Assembly: GCA_027596195.1 (NCBI GenBank)
Contig: JADGJG010000162.1
Location: 1-35,364 of the forward strand
Source of the DNA: Podochytrium sp. JEL0797
Taxonomy: Eukaryota > Chytridiomycota > Chytridiomycetes > Chytridiales > Chytriomycetaceae
Reading direction: 5' to 3'
DNA length: 35,364 bases
In this document: positions 11,689 to 23,800 of the stretch, one piece after another
How positions within the stretch are numbered: the first letter of the stretch is position 1
Layout of the letters: each line of letters opens with the position of its first letter
Program-made: the position numbers and the translations under genes
The notes under the pieces: model-generated
Database searches by the model: none
Seen by the model: the letters and a program-made list of their open reading frames with translations, nothing else
Told to the model about the DNA's origin: nothing

Positions 11689-14600
11689 ATGGTGAGTGTG
11701 TTGACCGATGTCCTCGCGAGTCTCACTGACTGTGTCTGTTTCTCCTTCCGCGATGTCTTGTTCCAATCCAATCAGAGAGGTAAAATGCCCTCCATTACTT
11801 GCTCTCATTCGCTGCATGCTCACATTTCACCCCCAAGGGTAAATATTCGGTTTCGCTTTGCGCTCGCGGCCTGTTCGCTAACGGGATCACCACGGATGAC
11901 ACTCCAGGCTGACGATTTTCATCGCCGATCTGCGCAACTGTGAGTGCAAGCGTGTGGAGAGGGAGACGGAACGCCTCAATTTCTTACCCTGCGGCAAAAT
12001 CGAAATTGCTTTCGACGAAACCCTCCCTACTTAGGTCGTGCGCGCGAACTCGAAGAGAAGCGAATCAACAAGGAGCTGTCCAACATTCGAACTAAGTTCA
12101 AAGGTGCGGTGGTGTGGAGTCCGACCCCTTACGATAACAATCCGTCAACAAACGAACCCCCCTACCCCCCTCACCCATTCGAAATTAGACCCAAAGCTCG
12201 TTGGATACCAGAAGAAGAAGTATGTCGCAAAGCTCTTGTACATGTACATTCTCGGGTGGCCAATTGATTTTGGACACATGGAGATGGTGGACTTGCTGTC
12301 TTCTGATAAATACACAGAGAAGCAGATTGTGAGTCGTGCATTGTCCTTTTCCCATCATTTTTGGGATTCTGTAATTCACGTTTTGGGGTTTTAGGGATAT
12401 TTGGCCGTCACGTTGATGATTGGCGAAAACGAGGACCTCGCGCGCTTGATTGTCAACTGCATGTTGCGCGATTTGCAAGGATCCAGCGAAATCTTTGTCT
12501 GCTTGGCGCTTCATGCGATTGCGAATGTGGGGAGCAGCGAGATGGCGATGGGGTTGTCGAATGAGGTGCAGCAGTTGCTGGTTTCTGGGTAAGCCGGGAG
12601 GATTTCAATCGGGTGGGGGCTTTGGTACGAGGGTGTTGATGGCTATTTCAACAGCAACCATACGAGCTTTGTGCGCAAGAAGGCGGCCTTGTGCTTGTTG
12701 CGCTTGTACCGAAAGTTTCCCCAAGTCTTCCAAGCGGTGGATTGGGCGCCAAAGATTTTGTTCATGATGGACGATCGCGACCTCGTGAGTACCATTCACT
12801 TCTGATGCACGCGATCCCCTCTAAATGGACGCTCTAAATGAACGAATAACGAAATTCAGGGAACCGCATTGGCAGTCGCAACGCTTGTGCTCGCTCTGGC
12901 GCAGGAATACCCGGAGGCTTATTACGGCTCCGTGACCAAGGCCATCAACCGTCTCCACAAGATCCTGATCGAGAAAGATTACACTTCTGAGTACCTGTAC
13001 TACAAAATCCCCGTCCCTTGGCTTCAGGTCAAGCTGTTGCGTTTGTTGCAGTATTACCCGGCTCCTGGTAAGCACAAATGATCTTTGCCTAACCTCTGAC
13101 CCGCGTTTAACAACCCTCTCCTTCAAATAGTGGATCCCCAAGTCTTCCGAAGGTTGAACGATGTCCTCCTCCACATTGTCCAACACAGCTCCGAAGTGCC
13201 CAAGAACGTCCAGCACAACAATGCTCAAAACGCAATCTTGTTCGAAGCCATCAACTTGTGTATCCATTTGGACCCCATCTCCGATTTGGTGGACCAAACT
13301 CTCATTCTGCTAGGCAACTTTATTGTCGCCAAGGAAACCAACAGTCGTTATTTGGCGTTGGAGACAATGTGCCACTTGGCTGCGACGGGAGCACGTAACT
13401 GCTTGGATGCGCTTCGTGTTCACCAGGACACCATCATTGCGTCGTTGAAGGACAAGGATATTACTGTGCGACGCAGTGCGTTGGACCTTCTCTACAGTAT
13501 GTGCGACCAGAACAACGTGCGCATCATCGTGGCCGAACTGCTGCAGTACCTCCAAATCGCCGACTTTGCAATCCGCGAAGAGATGGTTCTCAAAATCGCC
13601 ATTCTGACGGAAAAGTTTGCCATGGAGTACTCATGGTATGTGGACGTGGTCCTCCAGCTGATCACCATTGCCGGCGAATTCGTATCGGACGACATCTGGT
13701 TCCGCGTCGTCCAAATCATCACCAACAACGAAGTCCTCCAAGAATACGCCGTCGTGACGATCCTCGGTGCCCTGCGTTCCCCGAACTGCCACGAAACCAC
13801 CATCAAAGTCGGTGGCTGCATCCTCGGCGAGTTTGGCCACTTGATTGCCAACATGCCCGGCTGCACTCCGATCGACCAGTTCACTGCGCTGCACAGCAAA
13901 TTCCCGACCTGTTCGCCGCAAACGCGCGCGTTGCTGTTGACCACGTATGTCAAGTTCATCAACCTCTTTCCTGAAATCAAGGACGAGATTTTGGCCGTGT
14001 TCAAGCAGCACCGGACCGTGTTGGATGTGGAGTTGCAGCAGCGTGCGTCCGAGTACTTGGCGCTTGGAACGAGAGAGACGGACGAGCTGTTGCAGACGGT
14101 GTGTGAAGAAATGCCTGCGTATGCCGAACGCGAATCGGCCCTCTTGTTGCGCTTGAACAAGAAGATTGCGGATACCGAGGACAAGCGTACATGGGTGATT
14201 GGAGGAAAGGATGCTAACACAGAGGTGGCCAAGGCGAAGGCGATTCGTGATGCGGCGTTGGCGGCGGGTGGGGGGGTGTCCAGACCGGGTGGGGGCAAGA
14301 CTCAGCAGCTCAAGTCGTTTGATGAGAGGGTACAGGACGCTCCCTTGTCTCCGGGTCGGAATGAGGAGGCGGATATGCAGCGGGCGATTGAGTTGTCGAA
14401 GCTCGATATGGGGGTGGACCGAAGAGACCACTTTAGTGACGAGGGGAAGGCAGTGATGTCGCCTCAACAGCAGTACCAGGAGCCGGTGTCTGTGGACCCT
14501 CTTGGTGCTGGTGGATTCGACTACAGTCTGGCCAAGCCAGCTGCCAAAGCACTCTCTGGAGGAATGGACGATTCGACCCTCTTCAACCGTCTCACGACCT

Positions 14601-15373
14601 CCGCCAACGGGCTCATCCACCGAGACGCGAACCTCGAAATCGGAATCAAAACCGAGTACCGCGACCAACTCGGCCGCATTGCCGTCTTTTTCGGAAACCG
14701 GTCTTCGCAACCCATCACTTCTCTTGTGGCCGAAATCCACGCGGACCCCAACGTCCGCGTCACGCTCATGCAGCCCATTTCGTCCATCATCCCTTCGGGC
14801 ACGCAGTTGCACCAAATCTTCAAGGTGGAATGCGCGGGCATTTGTCAACCCATTTCGTTCATGACCGTCAACTGTTCGATTGGGGATGGTGTTTCGTCTA
14901 ACATGCCCGTTGCGTTGACGCTGCGCTTGCCGATTCTGTTGACCAAGTTTGTGACGCCCATTGACTTGCCGTCGCAAGACTTTTTCTCGCGTTGGAAGCA
15001 GATTGGTGGGCCGCCCAGAGAATCGCAGACTGTATTCCGGCCGGCTTCGGGTGTGATGGCGTCTTCGGCTGAGCTTGTCAAGATTGTGGAGGGATTGGGA
15101 CTGGGGATTATCAAGCACGTGGACGATTCTCCGTTGAGTGTAGTGGGTGCTGGAATTTTCAATGCTGCTGATATGGGCAAGGTTGGGTGTATGATGAGAC
15201 TGGAGCGAAATGAGCAATATCAGGTTTGTGTTTGTTGCTTTTCCGTTTTTCTTTGTGTCTCTAAACTGGCTTTCCTTGCACAGATGTACCGCTTGAGTGT
15301 GCGCACCACCAATGAGGCCGTGTCCGACGTTCTTCGCGCCCAAATTGAAGAATCTGTCTCTCTCCATATCTGA
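11689..15373 (+). CDS. AP2A: AP-2 complex subunit alpha (alpha-adaptin)
   Basis: Large subunit of the clathrin adaptor AP-2 at the plasma membrane; binds PI(4,5)P2, cargo motifs and, through its appendage, endocytic accessory proteins. Proposed exons: 11689..11691, 11776..11779, 11838, 11908..11939, 12035..12103, 12189..12328, 12395..12588, 12655..12784, 12860..13067, 13131..15223, 15284..15373 (2964 nt, 987 aa). Family signatures include [94 protein letters not shown] and [10 protein letters not shown] Gly/Pro-rich hinge and an appendage with [12 protein letters not shown] follow. The trunk from FIADL onward is certain. The first four codons depend on micro-exons of 4 and 1 nt; alternatives are a 2-nt exon (MRL) or a 59-nt exon using the AG at 11778-11779. 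An intron abuts the start codon. Confidence 0.93.
11776..11838 (+). other. Candidate micro-exons (4 nt and 1 nt) of AP-2 alpha
   Basis: To encode the conserved MRGL start, the ATG at 11689-11691 must be joined to AGAG at 11776-11779, a single G at 11838 and then GCTG at 11908. AGAG is preceded by CAG and followed by GTAAAA. The lone G is preceded by AAG and followed by GTAAAT. The implied introns are 84, 58 and 69 nt, typical here. Without the extra base the frame runs into TGA at once. A 2-nt exon giving MRL, a 59-nt open exon, or a one-base sequence error are competing explanations. Confidence 0.45.
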
Positions 15374-15421
15374 AATAATCAAAATAAAAACCATTCGATT
15401 TTTTATTTTCATAAAAATAAA
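15374..15421. terminator. Bidirectional 3' end with perfect inverted repeat
   Basis: Only 48 bp separate the convergent AP-2 alpha and CCT6 stops. AAAATAAAAA (15381-15390) and TTTTTATTTT (15400-15409) form a perfect 10-bp inverted repeat with a 9-nt spacer. As a result each strand carries an AATAAA poly(A) signal 10-15 nt past its own stop (plus 15383-15388; minus 15407-15402). Both transcripts must end within or beyond the other's coding region. Confidence 0.7.
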
Positions 15422-17556
15422 CTAATTTTGCATCTCTGGGCCAGATCTCAAGCTTGAACGACCGGCTCTCATCATCTCATCGACCAACAAGAAGTTGCTG
15501 GCAATCACGGAGCTAGAAACAAACGCATGGGTAAGAATCAACATGGGAATATCAAAAACAAACAGAAACATACCAAGAATGCAGCAAGTGACGGTGAACT
15601 CTGTAGTTGTCAAAGATTCCCTCCATCTCGGGGTCACACGTCTCTCCCGTCTTCAAGTCCACACCAACAACATGTCCCTCAGCGTACTCCTCCTGCATCA
15701 TGACAATCACATCCTGAGCATCGAACCCAGCGTTTCTCGCAAGAGTTTTCGGGATGATCAAAAGAGCATCTGCAAACGCCTGCACTCCCATCTTGGTTCT
15801 TCCCTTCACAGACGCTTTGAACTGCGTCAAGTGCGAAGAGAGGGCCACGTGGAACGCACCAGCACCTGGAATCACACACTCGTCTTCAATAGCGTTCTTG
15901 ACGGCACGGAGACCATCGCGCACAGCGTCGTTGACTTGCATGATGGTGTGGGCGTTGGGGCCCGTCAAGAGGAGGGTCACAGACGCGGGGTTCTCAACGT
16001 TCTCCATGAAGGTGAACTTCTCCTCTCCGAGGACGTGCTCGTAGACGAGTCCGGCATGTCCCAACACGCTGGGGTTCAAGTCGTCGACAGAGTTTTGGCC
16101 AACACCTCCACAGCAGAGTTGGAGACTGTTTTGGGAGAGGAGGAGAAAAGTTTTAGTTTTCGTCAAGATATGAGAGTAAAGAGAGAAAACGCACCGTTCC
16201 ATGTTTCTTCTCTTGGCTCTTCTCAAGGCCAAAATGTTGTGCTTGGCGAGAACATCCAAACTCAACGGGTCGATTCCCTTTTGGTTGATAATGACGAATC
16301 CGGCGTCCTTGTCCTTTCCTTGGCAGACACTGTTCTTGAAGTCGACAATCTTGGCAAGACGGGCATCCACGAATCTACGCTCAGACTCAACGAGCTTCTC
16401 GCGCTGCTCGGCAGACGAGTAGAAGAAACTAGAGTTGATTTCACTGGAAAAGAGAATCGGAATAAGGAAAAATAGTTTGGAAAACGGAGAGAGAAAACGC
16501 GACAAAATCAGTACCTCTTCTCGTATTCAAGAGACACGTTCAAGGTCAAAATGAAGGCGTTCTCGACTCTCTTGGGCATGTCTGGGTGTCTGGCACCGTG
16601 GTCCATCACCAAACCCTTGATCAAACGGGAGTCCGTCTCGTTCTTGTGCATCATCTTCATAATTTCAATCATGTGCAAGTCGATGGGCTGTCCCGGGCGG
16701 TGGATGGCCATGACGGCATCAACCACAGCTTCCGTCAGGTTGTCGGCAATATCGGCGCGAACTTTGGTACGGAGGGAAGAGCGGGCAATGTTGACGAGGA
16801 GGTCCCGGTCGATGGTCTTCTTCAGCTTGAAAGTCTCAAGGAACTGAAGCAAAATCCTTGAGTCAACCGATTCTCACAGGACAACAGGAGATGCAATTAC
16901 CAGCAATGATTCCTTCTTGGCAATCTCGAAGCCCTCGGTGATGACGCGCGGGTGAAGACCTTCGGAAATGTATCGCTCGGCCTGCTTCAGCAGCTCGCCG
17001 ATAATAATGACGTTGGAGGTGGTTCCGTCTCCAGTGACATCGTCCTGGGCGGTGGCGGCCCTGGCAATCATGGAGGCGGTGGGGTTTTGGATTTGCTGTT
17101 TGACGAGTCAGGAGGGTGGAAACCAAGCACGCAGCGATTTTGTTTGTTACCATTTCCGTGAGGAGCACCTTTCCATCCTTGGTCAGTTTGATGTCTCCAG
17201 AACCTCCAACGAGCCTGTGAAGGGTGGGTGAGTATGCATGAGGGTGGGGGTTGTTGGGGGGCCGTGTTTACATCTTGATGGTTCCCTTTGGTCCCAGGTT
17301 TGTCTTCAACACATCCTGCAGTCCAAGGGCGGCAGTGATGTTGAGCTGGAGGGCCTGGCCACGGCGGGCGACTTCGGCCTTGGGGTTCGCGAGCTGAACG
17401 GCGGCGGAAGACCTGCGCAGTGTGGTGAGCAACAAGGCTGGACAAGGAGGGGTGGAGGGGAGTAGCGTAATACTGTCTGGCAGTAGAAGCGGTGAAGAGC
17501 CAACGCGATATGAAGGCGATGCACGCGCGAATGGGGGCAGAGTGAGGTGCTCACAT
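15422..17556 (-). CDS. CCT6: T-complex protein 1 subunit zeta (CCT6)
   Basis: Subunit of the cytosolic TRiC/CCT chaperonin that folds actin and tubulin using ATP. Minus-strand exons: 17556..17555, 17412..17272, 17214..17151, 17095..16901, 16843..16515, 16443..16195, 16125..15574, 15512..15422 (1623 nt, 540 aa; human CCT6A is about 531). Seen: [35 protein letters not shown], the nucleotide motif GDGTTSN near 91-97, [21 protein letters not shown]-like [64 protein letters not shown] and [11 protein letters not shown], all zeta-specific in combination. The start is odd: no ATG lies in frame upstream of 17412, but AT at 17556-17555 followed by GTGAGC, and a G after CAG at 17412, create an ATG split by a 142-nt intron. 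The core is certain; the first exon is a model. Confidence 0.94.
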
Positions 17557-17807
17557 TTTCTGGAGTTTTTGCTTTCCACCCCAACTCGAAAACAAAACAC
17601 ATCCAAAACATACACCCCATTCAGAGCGGTTTCGAATTCAATGATTCTTTTGATGTTGAGAGCAGTAGATTTTCATTGTTCTCTCACCCTCCCTTTTAAT
17701 GCGGAAAAGGAATGAAAGGAGAAAATTGTCAGAACACCTGATCAAAACAAACTTTTGACAGTTGGCTCAAAAACAACCCAAAAAAAGTTGCTTCCAGCCG
17801 ATCAACA
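17557..17807. promoter_or_regulatory. Divergent upstream region shared by CCT6 and DNAH2
   Basis: A 251-bp stretch between the proposed CCT6 start (17556) and the DNAH2 start (17808). It must contain both promoters. It is moderately A/T-rich, and a clear RFX X-box (GTNRCC spacer RGYAAC) was looked for near the dynein start and not found. No TATA box was recognised. Confidence 0.5.
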
Positions 17808-20800
17808 ATGCTCGCAGACGAATCTCCTCATGAGGATGCTTCGCCGGCCGTCCCTGTCGACGAGGAAACACCGAGAGAGGATGTCATGGTCCTCGTCTCT
17901 CGTTTCAAAAACCTGATCACCTTGACCGGCTTCACACACGACATGTGGTCAACAGATCAAGGTATGCACGCCACTAATTTGAGCTTATTTATATATGCTT
18001 ACCGAATACATTTGTTATAGATGCTGCTGTGATCGACTTCATCCAAGACGCCAGCATCCGCAAACTCATTTTGTTTGTGGACGCGGAAAGAAAGGTCCTT
18101 TGTACGCAGACCTCGGTCCCATCAAGCAACGTCAAAGAAATCATGTATTTTATCAAAGAAGTGCCTTCCACTGGAGGCGACAGCAAAGACAGCATCGTTC
18201 CAACGGCCATCAGCTCACAGACCTTTGAAAAATGTTTCCAATACGGGACGGTCTCGGGGGATGTCATGGATAGTTTGCTCAGAATGATGCAAGGTGTTTA
18301 TGTTCCCATGTTCATGGAGAACAAGCAGTGGCCGGAGAGCGTCAGAAAAGGTTTGTGTTTCCCCCTTTTTGCGAGGCGTTTTATATTGAATTGTTTCCGC
18401 AATGTCAGACTTCCGGTCCCAAATGCACAAATTTATGGCGTTCTTGACCGATGCCACATTCCAAGTCAAAGGGCACACTGTCTTGGTTCGTTTTTGTCGT
18501 GCCTGTTCCTGTTTTCATCGCTAAAATTCTTTTTGACTTTCAGTATATTCCAAACGAAGACTTTGCTGACCCTGAAGTCGCAGCGAAGGCCAAAGATATT
18601 GTCCAACGCCTCGAGTCCTTAGTCATTCATTGGACGCGACAGATCAAAGAAGTTGTCAACAACCAGCACACTTCTGAAAGCACAGGTTCGCTTGATTCAA
18701 AACTGCATGTGATTATTCTTCCTCCTAAACTTTCCACCTGATTCAGAAAACTCGGGTCCTCTCGAGGAAATCCAGTTTTGGAGATCTCGTTGCGACGATC
18801 TTTCGGGGATCAGTGAGCAACTCAACCGCGCGGATCTCAAAAGGATTCTCGCTGTATTGGAACTTGCAAAGTCGTCATATCTGGATCAATTTCTGCGTTT
18901 GTCCAATTTGATCAAGGAAGGAACCTTGCAGGCGCAAGACAACTTGAAGTTTCTGTCCACGTTGACTGAGGTATACATCTGTTTGAACTGCCTTGGCGTG
19001 CGTGTTGGGTGAGAATTCAATTAAATAACACTACATTGCGTTCCCGAACAGCCCTGTCAAATCCTTGCGGCGTCTGAACCCAAAGACATTCTCGCCATCC
19101 TCCCCAAGCTCCTCAACTGCATCCGCATGATCTGGGCAAACTCCAAAAATTACAACACAAAAGAACGCCTCACGAGTCTCCTTCGCAAAGTCTCCAGTGA
19201 GATCATTAGCCGCTGCTGTGCCAAAATCTCGCTCGAAGAGATTTTCCATGGAGATGTGCACGCGAGCATGCAGAGCCTGCAAGACAGTATTAATTGTGGA
19301 GAGTCGTGGAAGGCAACGTACAAAAAGACGGTGGTTCATATTTCCAAGTACAATTCCGCCGGGTGGGATTTCGATCAGAGCAGCATCTTTGCGCAGATTG
19401 ACGCATTCGTGCAGAGATGTAGGGATTTGTTGGAGGTGTGTGAAGGTCAAATCCAGTTCTCTAGAAAAATTACTGGTGGTGAGAAGGCTGCGATACCTGT
19501 GTTTGGGGGAACGAAAGGGCCGGAAATTGCAAAGAGGTAACCGCGTTCGTCTCGCATGAAAGAAATTCTTAGCAAACTTCTTTTCTTCTAGTTTGGAGGA
19601 CATTGAGCTGGCTTTTGAAAGAAACATCGCTAGCTTGTGGAACATTCGCAAGTTCATCTTGGACGTCAAAGCAACAAGATGGCACGACGACTTGTGAGTC
19701 GCAGTTCAACCTCTCGCTCACAATTTCCTAAGCTAAATCTAACTGCATCTCTTCTTTCAGCAACGCTTTCAAGCAAGGTGTTAAGGACTTGGAAGTCATG
19801 ACCCAAAACACCATCATCTCCGCCTTTGAAGGAGCCACAACCGTCGACTCCAGCGTCGAACTGCTCGAAATCTTCCACCATCTCGCCAAACGTGAGGCCA
19901 TCAAGCGAACCGTGGAAAAGAAAACAGCCGATGTGTACTCGTTGTTCACGCAAGAACTCAACACCGTGAAAGTGGAGTTTGAAACTCACCGAAAGGCCCC
20001 AGAAATTCTGCGCTCCCACCCTGACTATGCGGGATCCGCGTACTGGGCCCGCTCATTGCTCAAGAGAGTCCAGTTCTCCCAAGCCTCTCTCGCAAACGCG
20101 TACTACCTCCCCTTCACCCCACTCGCGGACGAAGCCAAACTTCAGTATGACCCCCTCGTCAGCGCACTCGAAGACTACATTTCAAAGACCCATGCTGAAT
20201 GGGTCGCAAGCGTGGACCCGAACCTCGCCGAAAAGCTAGAAGGCACGCTCATGTCACGACGCAGCGGCGACTTTTTGGACGTGAAATTCGACCCCGACTT
20301 GCTCCGCGTGTTTGCCGAAATCCAGTACTGGCAGAAACTCAAGTTGGATGTTCCGTTCTACGTGCAGGAAATTTACAGCAAGCGCGAGGAGCTTCGTATC
20401 TTGCGAGAGAACGTGTTGCTTGTTGTTAGAGATTACAACTCCATTTTGGAGACGTTGACGAAGGACGAACATGCCTTGTTTCGGGAGCGGATTCGCTTCT
20501 TGGATCGCAAAATCAACCCAGGACTTACAAACTTGAATTGGGCGTCCAAAGGTTTGTCTCCTCTTGGGTTTCTCGAGAATGGCGTGTTTCTGATCACCCG
20601 TCTTGATTTTAGGAATCACGGACTATTTTATCAAGGAATGTCGCAGACACTCCCACGATGTTCAGAAGACCGGTAAGAAAAATACCCGCGCTTCACTTCA
20701 TTCGGTCCACTAATCTCAAACAACAAATCTTACAGTCTCTGAATTCATTGATTCGAACCACAAGATCCAAAAGTGCTGCAAATCAATCGCCGATACCCTG

Positions 20801-23800
20801 CTGTGGAGCGTTGAAAAGAAACGCATCTATGACTTGGAAGAGTTTGCCGCCACACAAGAAGTCTACCGCGAAACCATCCGCAAGAAGCTCGTCTCGGCCC
20901 ACGAGAATATTTTCCAAACTCTTCAGGGGCTATTTGAGATTTTCAAGAGTGATGGAAAGGACGTGTACAACCAGTGGACAAAGTATGTCGAGAAGATTGA
21001 TGGGTTCGTAGAGGAGGCGTTGAGAGTTGCAGTGAAACGCTCTTTGCAAGAGATTTCGAAGGCAATCAACGGAGAGGGAAAGAACAGAGACGGTGGTGGT
21101 GAAGTTCATCCGCTTTTCAAGGTGAACGTTGTGTTGGAGGCTCAGAAAGTGGACTTCAGCCCCACGCTGCAAACACTGGAAGACAGCGTCAACCGCGTTG
21201 CGCATGAGATGATTTCTTGCATCGAAGTGGTTCCGTAAGTAGTACAACGATATATGTTTCTCTATCGTTCTAAACGCTTCCTCTTCCGACAGACGGCTCA
21301 CGGAACGCTTGGATCTGGACAAGAAGAAGCTTCTCAATATGTTTTCTGTGATTTCAAAGGAGGACGACGTCACCAAGAATTTTGCCTCCATTCAAACTGG
21401 CATGTTCAACAACGCGACCAAGTGTCAAAACTACTTGCGCAATTGGGACTCGTACCGTGAGATTTGGGAAATCAACAAGGATGCTTTCATTCGACGATAT
21501 GCCAAACTCAAGCCTGCACTCAGCACTTTTGACGCCGACATCAATCGCTACAATGAAGTCGCCAACAACACGCAAAAGGAGGAGACTTTGACCAACATCA
21601 ACTTTGTCCGACTCGACAGCTCGCCCCTCAAACACGCTCTGGTTAGCCATTGCAACGCCTGGCAGAACAAGCTTACCACGCTCCTCAATATAAACGCCAT
21701 GACGGAGCTCAACAACCTGCACGAGATGTTTGCCAAAAAGACGGAAAAACTCATGGCTTCACCCAACGACCTCAACCAGCTTTCCGAGAGCCTGGCTCTA
21801 TTGACACAACTTCAGCTGGACTCTTCCGCCATCGAAGGGCAATTCCAACCGATTCACGAGCAGTATCAGATTCTGGAGAAGTATGAGGTCCAAATTCGTG
21901 AAGAGGAGAAGCGTCAGTTGGAATCCTTGACCACTGCGTGGGCCGCTATGCAACAAACGATGGTGGAGGCCAACAATATGCTGCAAGACTCCAAATCCAA
22001 GTTTAAATCGGACTTGCTCAGCGCAGTGGATGATTTTGCAAAGGTAAACGCGAAACTTATTTCATCTTCGTTTGCGCGATCGCCTCATATTTGTGATTTT
22101 AGGGAATGTCATCCGTCCGAGAAGAGTTTACCTCCAAAGGACCGTTTGCTTCCAATTTCGGAGTCGAAAAGGCTCTCAAATCCATTACCGAATACAAGCA
22201 AATGATGCAGAATGCAACGGAGCAAGAAGCGAACCTGCAGAAGGGTCTCCGTGTGTTCAAACTGGATCAGGCGCCAAGCAAGGAAATCAACCAAATTAAC
22301 AACGAGTTGGAATCTCTTCAACAAATTTGGCAATGCAACTCTGATTGGGTTACTGTTTGGGACGACTGGAGAACCAAGCCGTTTTTGACTTTGGACGCTG
22401 TTGAGATGGAAGAATCGGTGCAGCGTTTCTTGAAGAAGTTGCAAAAAATGCCAAAGGACATGAAAGACTGGGGTAATATCTATTTCACCCCGGACAATTG
22501 TTCTGAGGTTTCTGACCAGCTCTTTTTTCACAGATGTGTACGTCAACCTCAAAGAAAAAATTAGCCAATGTCGCAGAACCATTCCAGTGCTACAAGATTT
22601 GAGAAACCCAGCGATGAGAGACCGTCACTGGAATCAAATTATGGAGGAAATTGGTAAAACGTTTGACCCCAACAGTCCAGACTTTTCGCTGGAGAAGTTA
22701 TTCGAGATCGGATTGGACCAGTGAGTTCATAAACCTTACCATATGCGGTTCCTGCGATTAATTATTACATACAGATACGGTGAATCCATCAATACCATGT
22801 CTGGTGCTGCGACGAAGGAATTGTCTATCGAACAAGGCCTTGTCGAAATTGAAAAGTCGTGGGTAGAGCTGGATCTCGAAGTTGTTCCATACAAGGAAGA
22901 CCGTGGCTACTTTAAAATCAAGAGCACGGACTCGCTGTTTGAGTTGCTCGAAGACAACCAAGTCACTCTTTCGACCATGAAAGCTTCCAAGTTCTTTGTC
23001 GCCTTCGAAACCCAAGTCAATCATTGGGAAATGACTCTGTCGCACATCATTGAAGCGATTGAGGTGCTGCTTCAGGTTCAACGGCAATGGATGTATTTGG
23101 AGAATATTTTCGTTGGGGCAGAAGATATCCGCAAGCAGCTCCCGAAAGAATCGACTGTATTCGATTCAGTCAACGTGAACTACAAAAACATCATGGCCAA
23201 GATTGTCTCTGACAAGAATGCGCGTCGAGCCATGCATGCAGAGGGTTTGATTCCAATGCTGAATGACATGAACGCCAAACTCGAAAAAATTCAAAAATCG
23301 CTGGACATGTATTTGGTAAGCGATAGCGCAAAGCACTCTACAAAGTCCCTTTTACTAACCCGTCCGAAAATATTAGGAAACCAAACGTCAAGCTTTTCCA
23401 AGATTTTACTTTTTGTCCAACGACGACTTGCTCGAGATTTTGGGACAAGCGAAAGATCCTTTGGCTGTTCAGCCGCACTTGAAAAAGTGCTTTGACAATT
23501 TGCACAAGTTGGAATTGACTATGGCTGGAACCGACAGTCGTCGCCACTTTGAGGGAATCGGCATGCACTCAGGGGATGGAGAATATGTTCCATACTTCAG
23601 TCCCGTCGTTATTGAGGGTCCTGTGGAAGGGTGGTTGACTGAGGTCGAATCTGTGATGCGAATCACTTTGAGAAAATTGTTGCTTGGATGTTTGATGGCG
23701 CAGAAAAAATCCAAGAAGGATAAATGGATCAAAGACGTAAGCTATTACTACAACCTAATGTTCTCTTTGCTAACCCACATCAACTATTTTTTTAGTGGCC

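Noticed and set aside
13631..15412. 593-codon minus-strand open frame across AP-2 alpha
   Set aside because: Arg/His-rich antisense shadow of the long AP-2 alpha exon; no recognisable domain.
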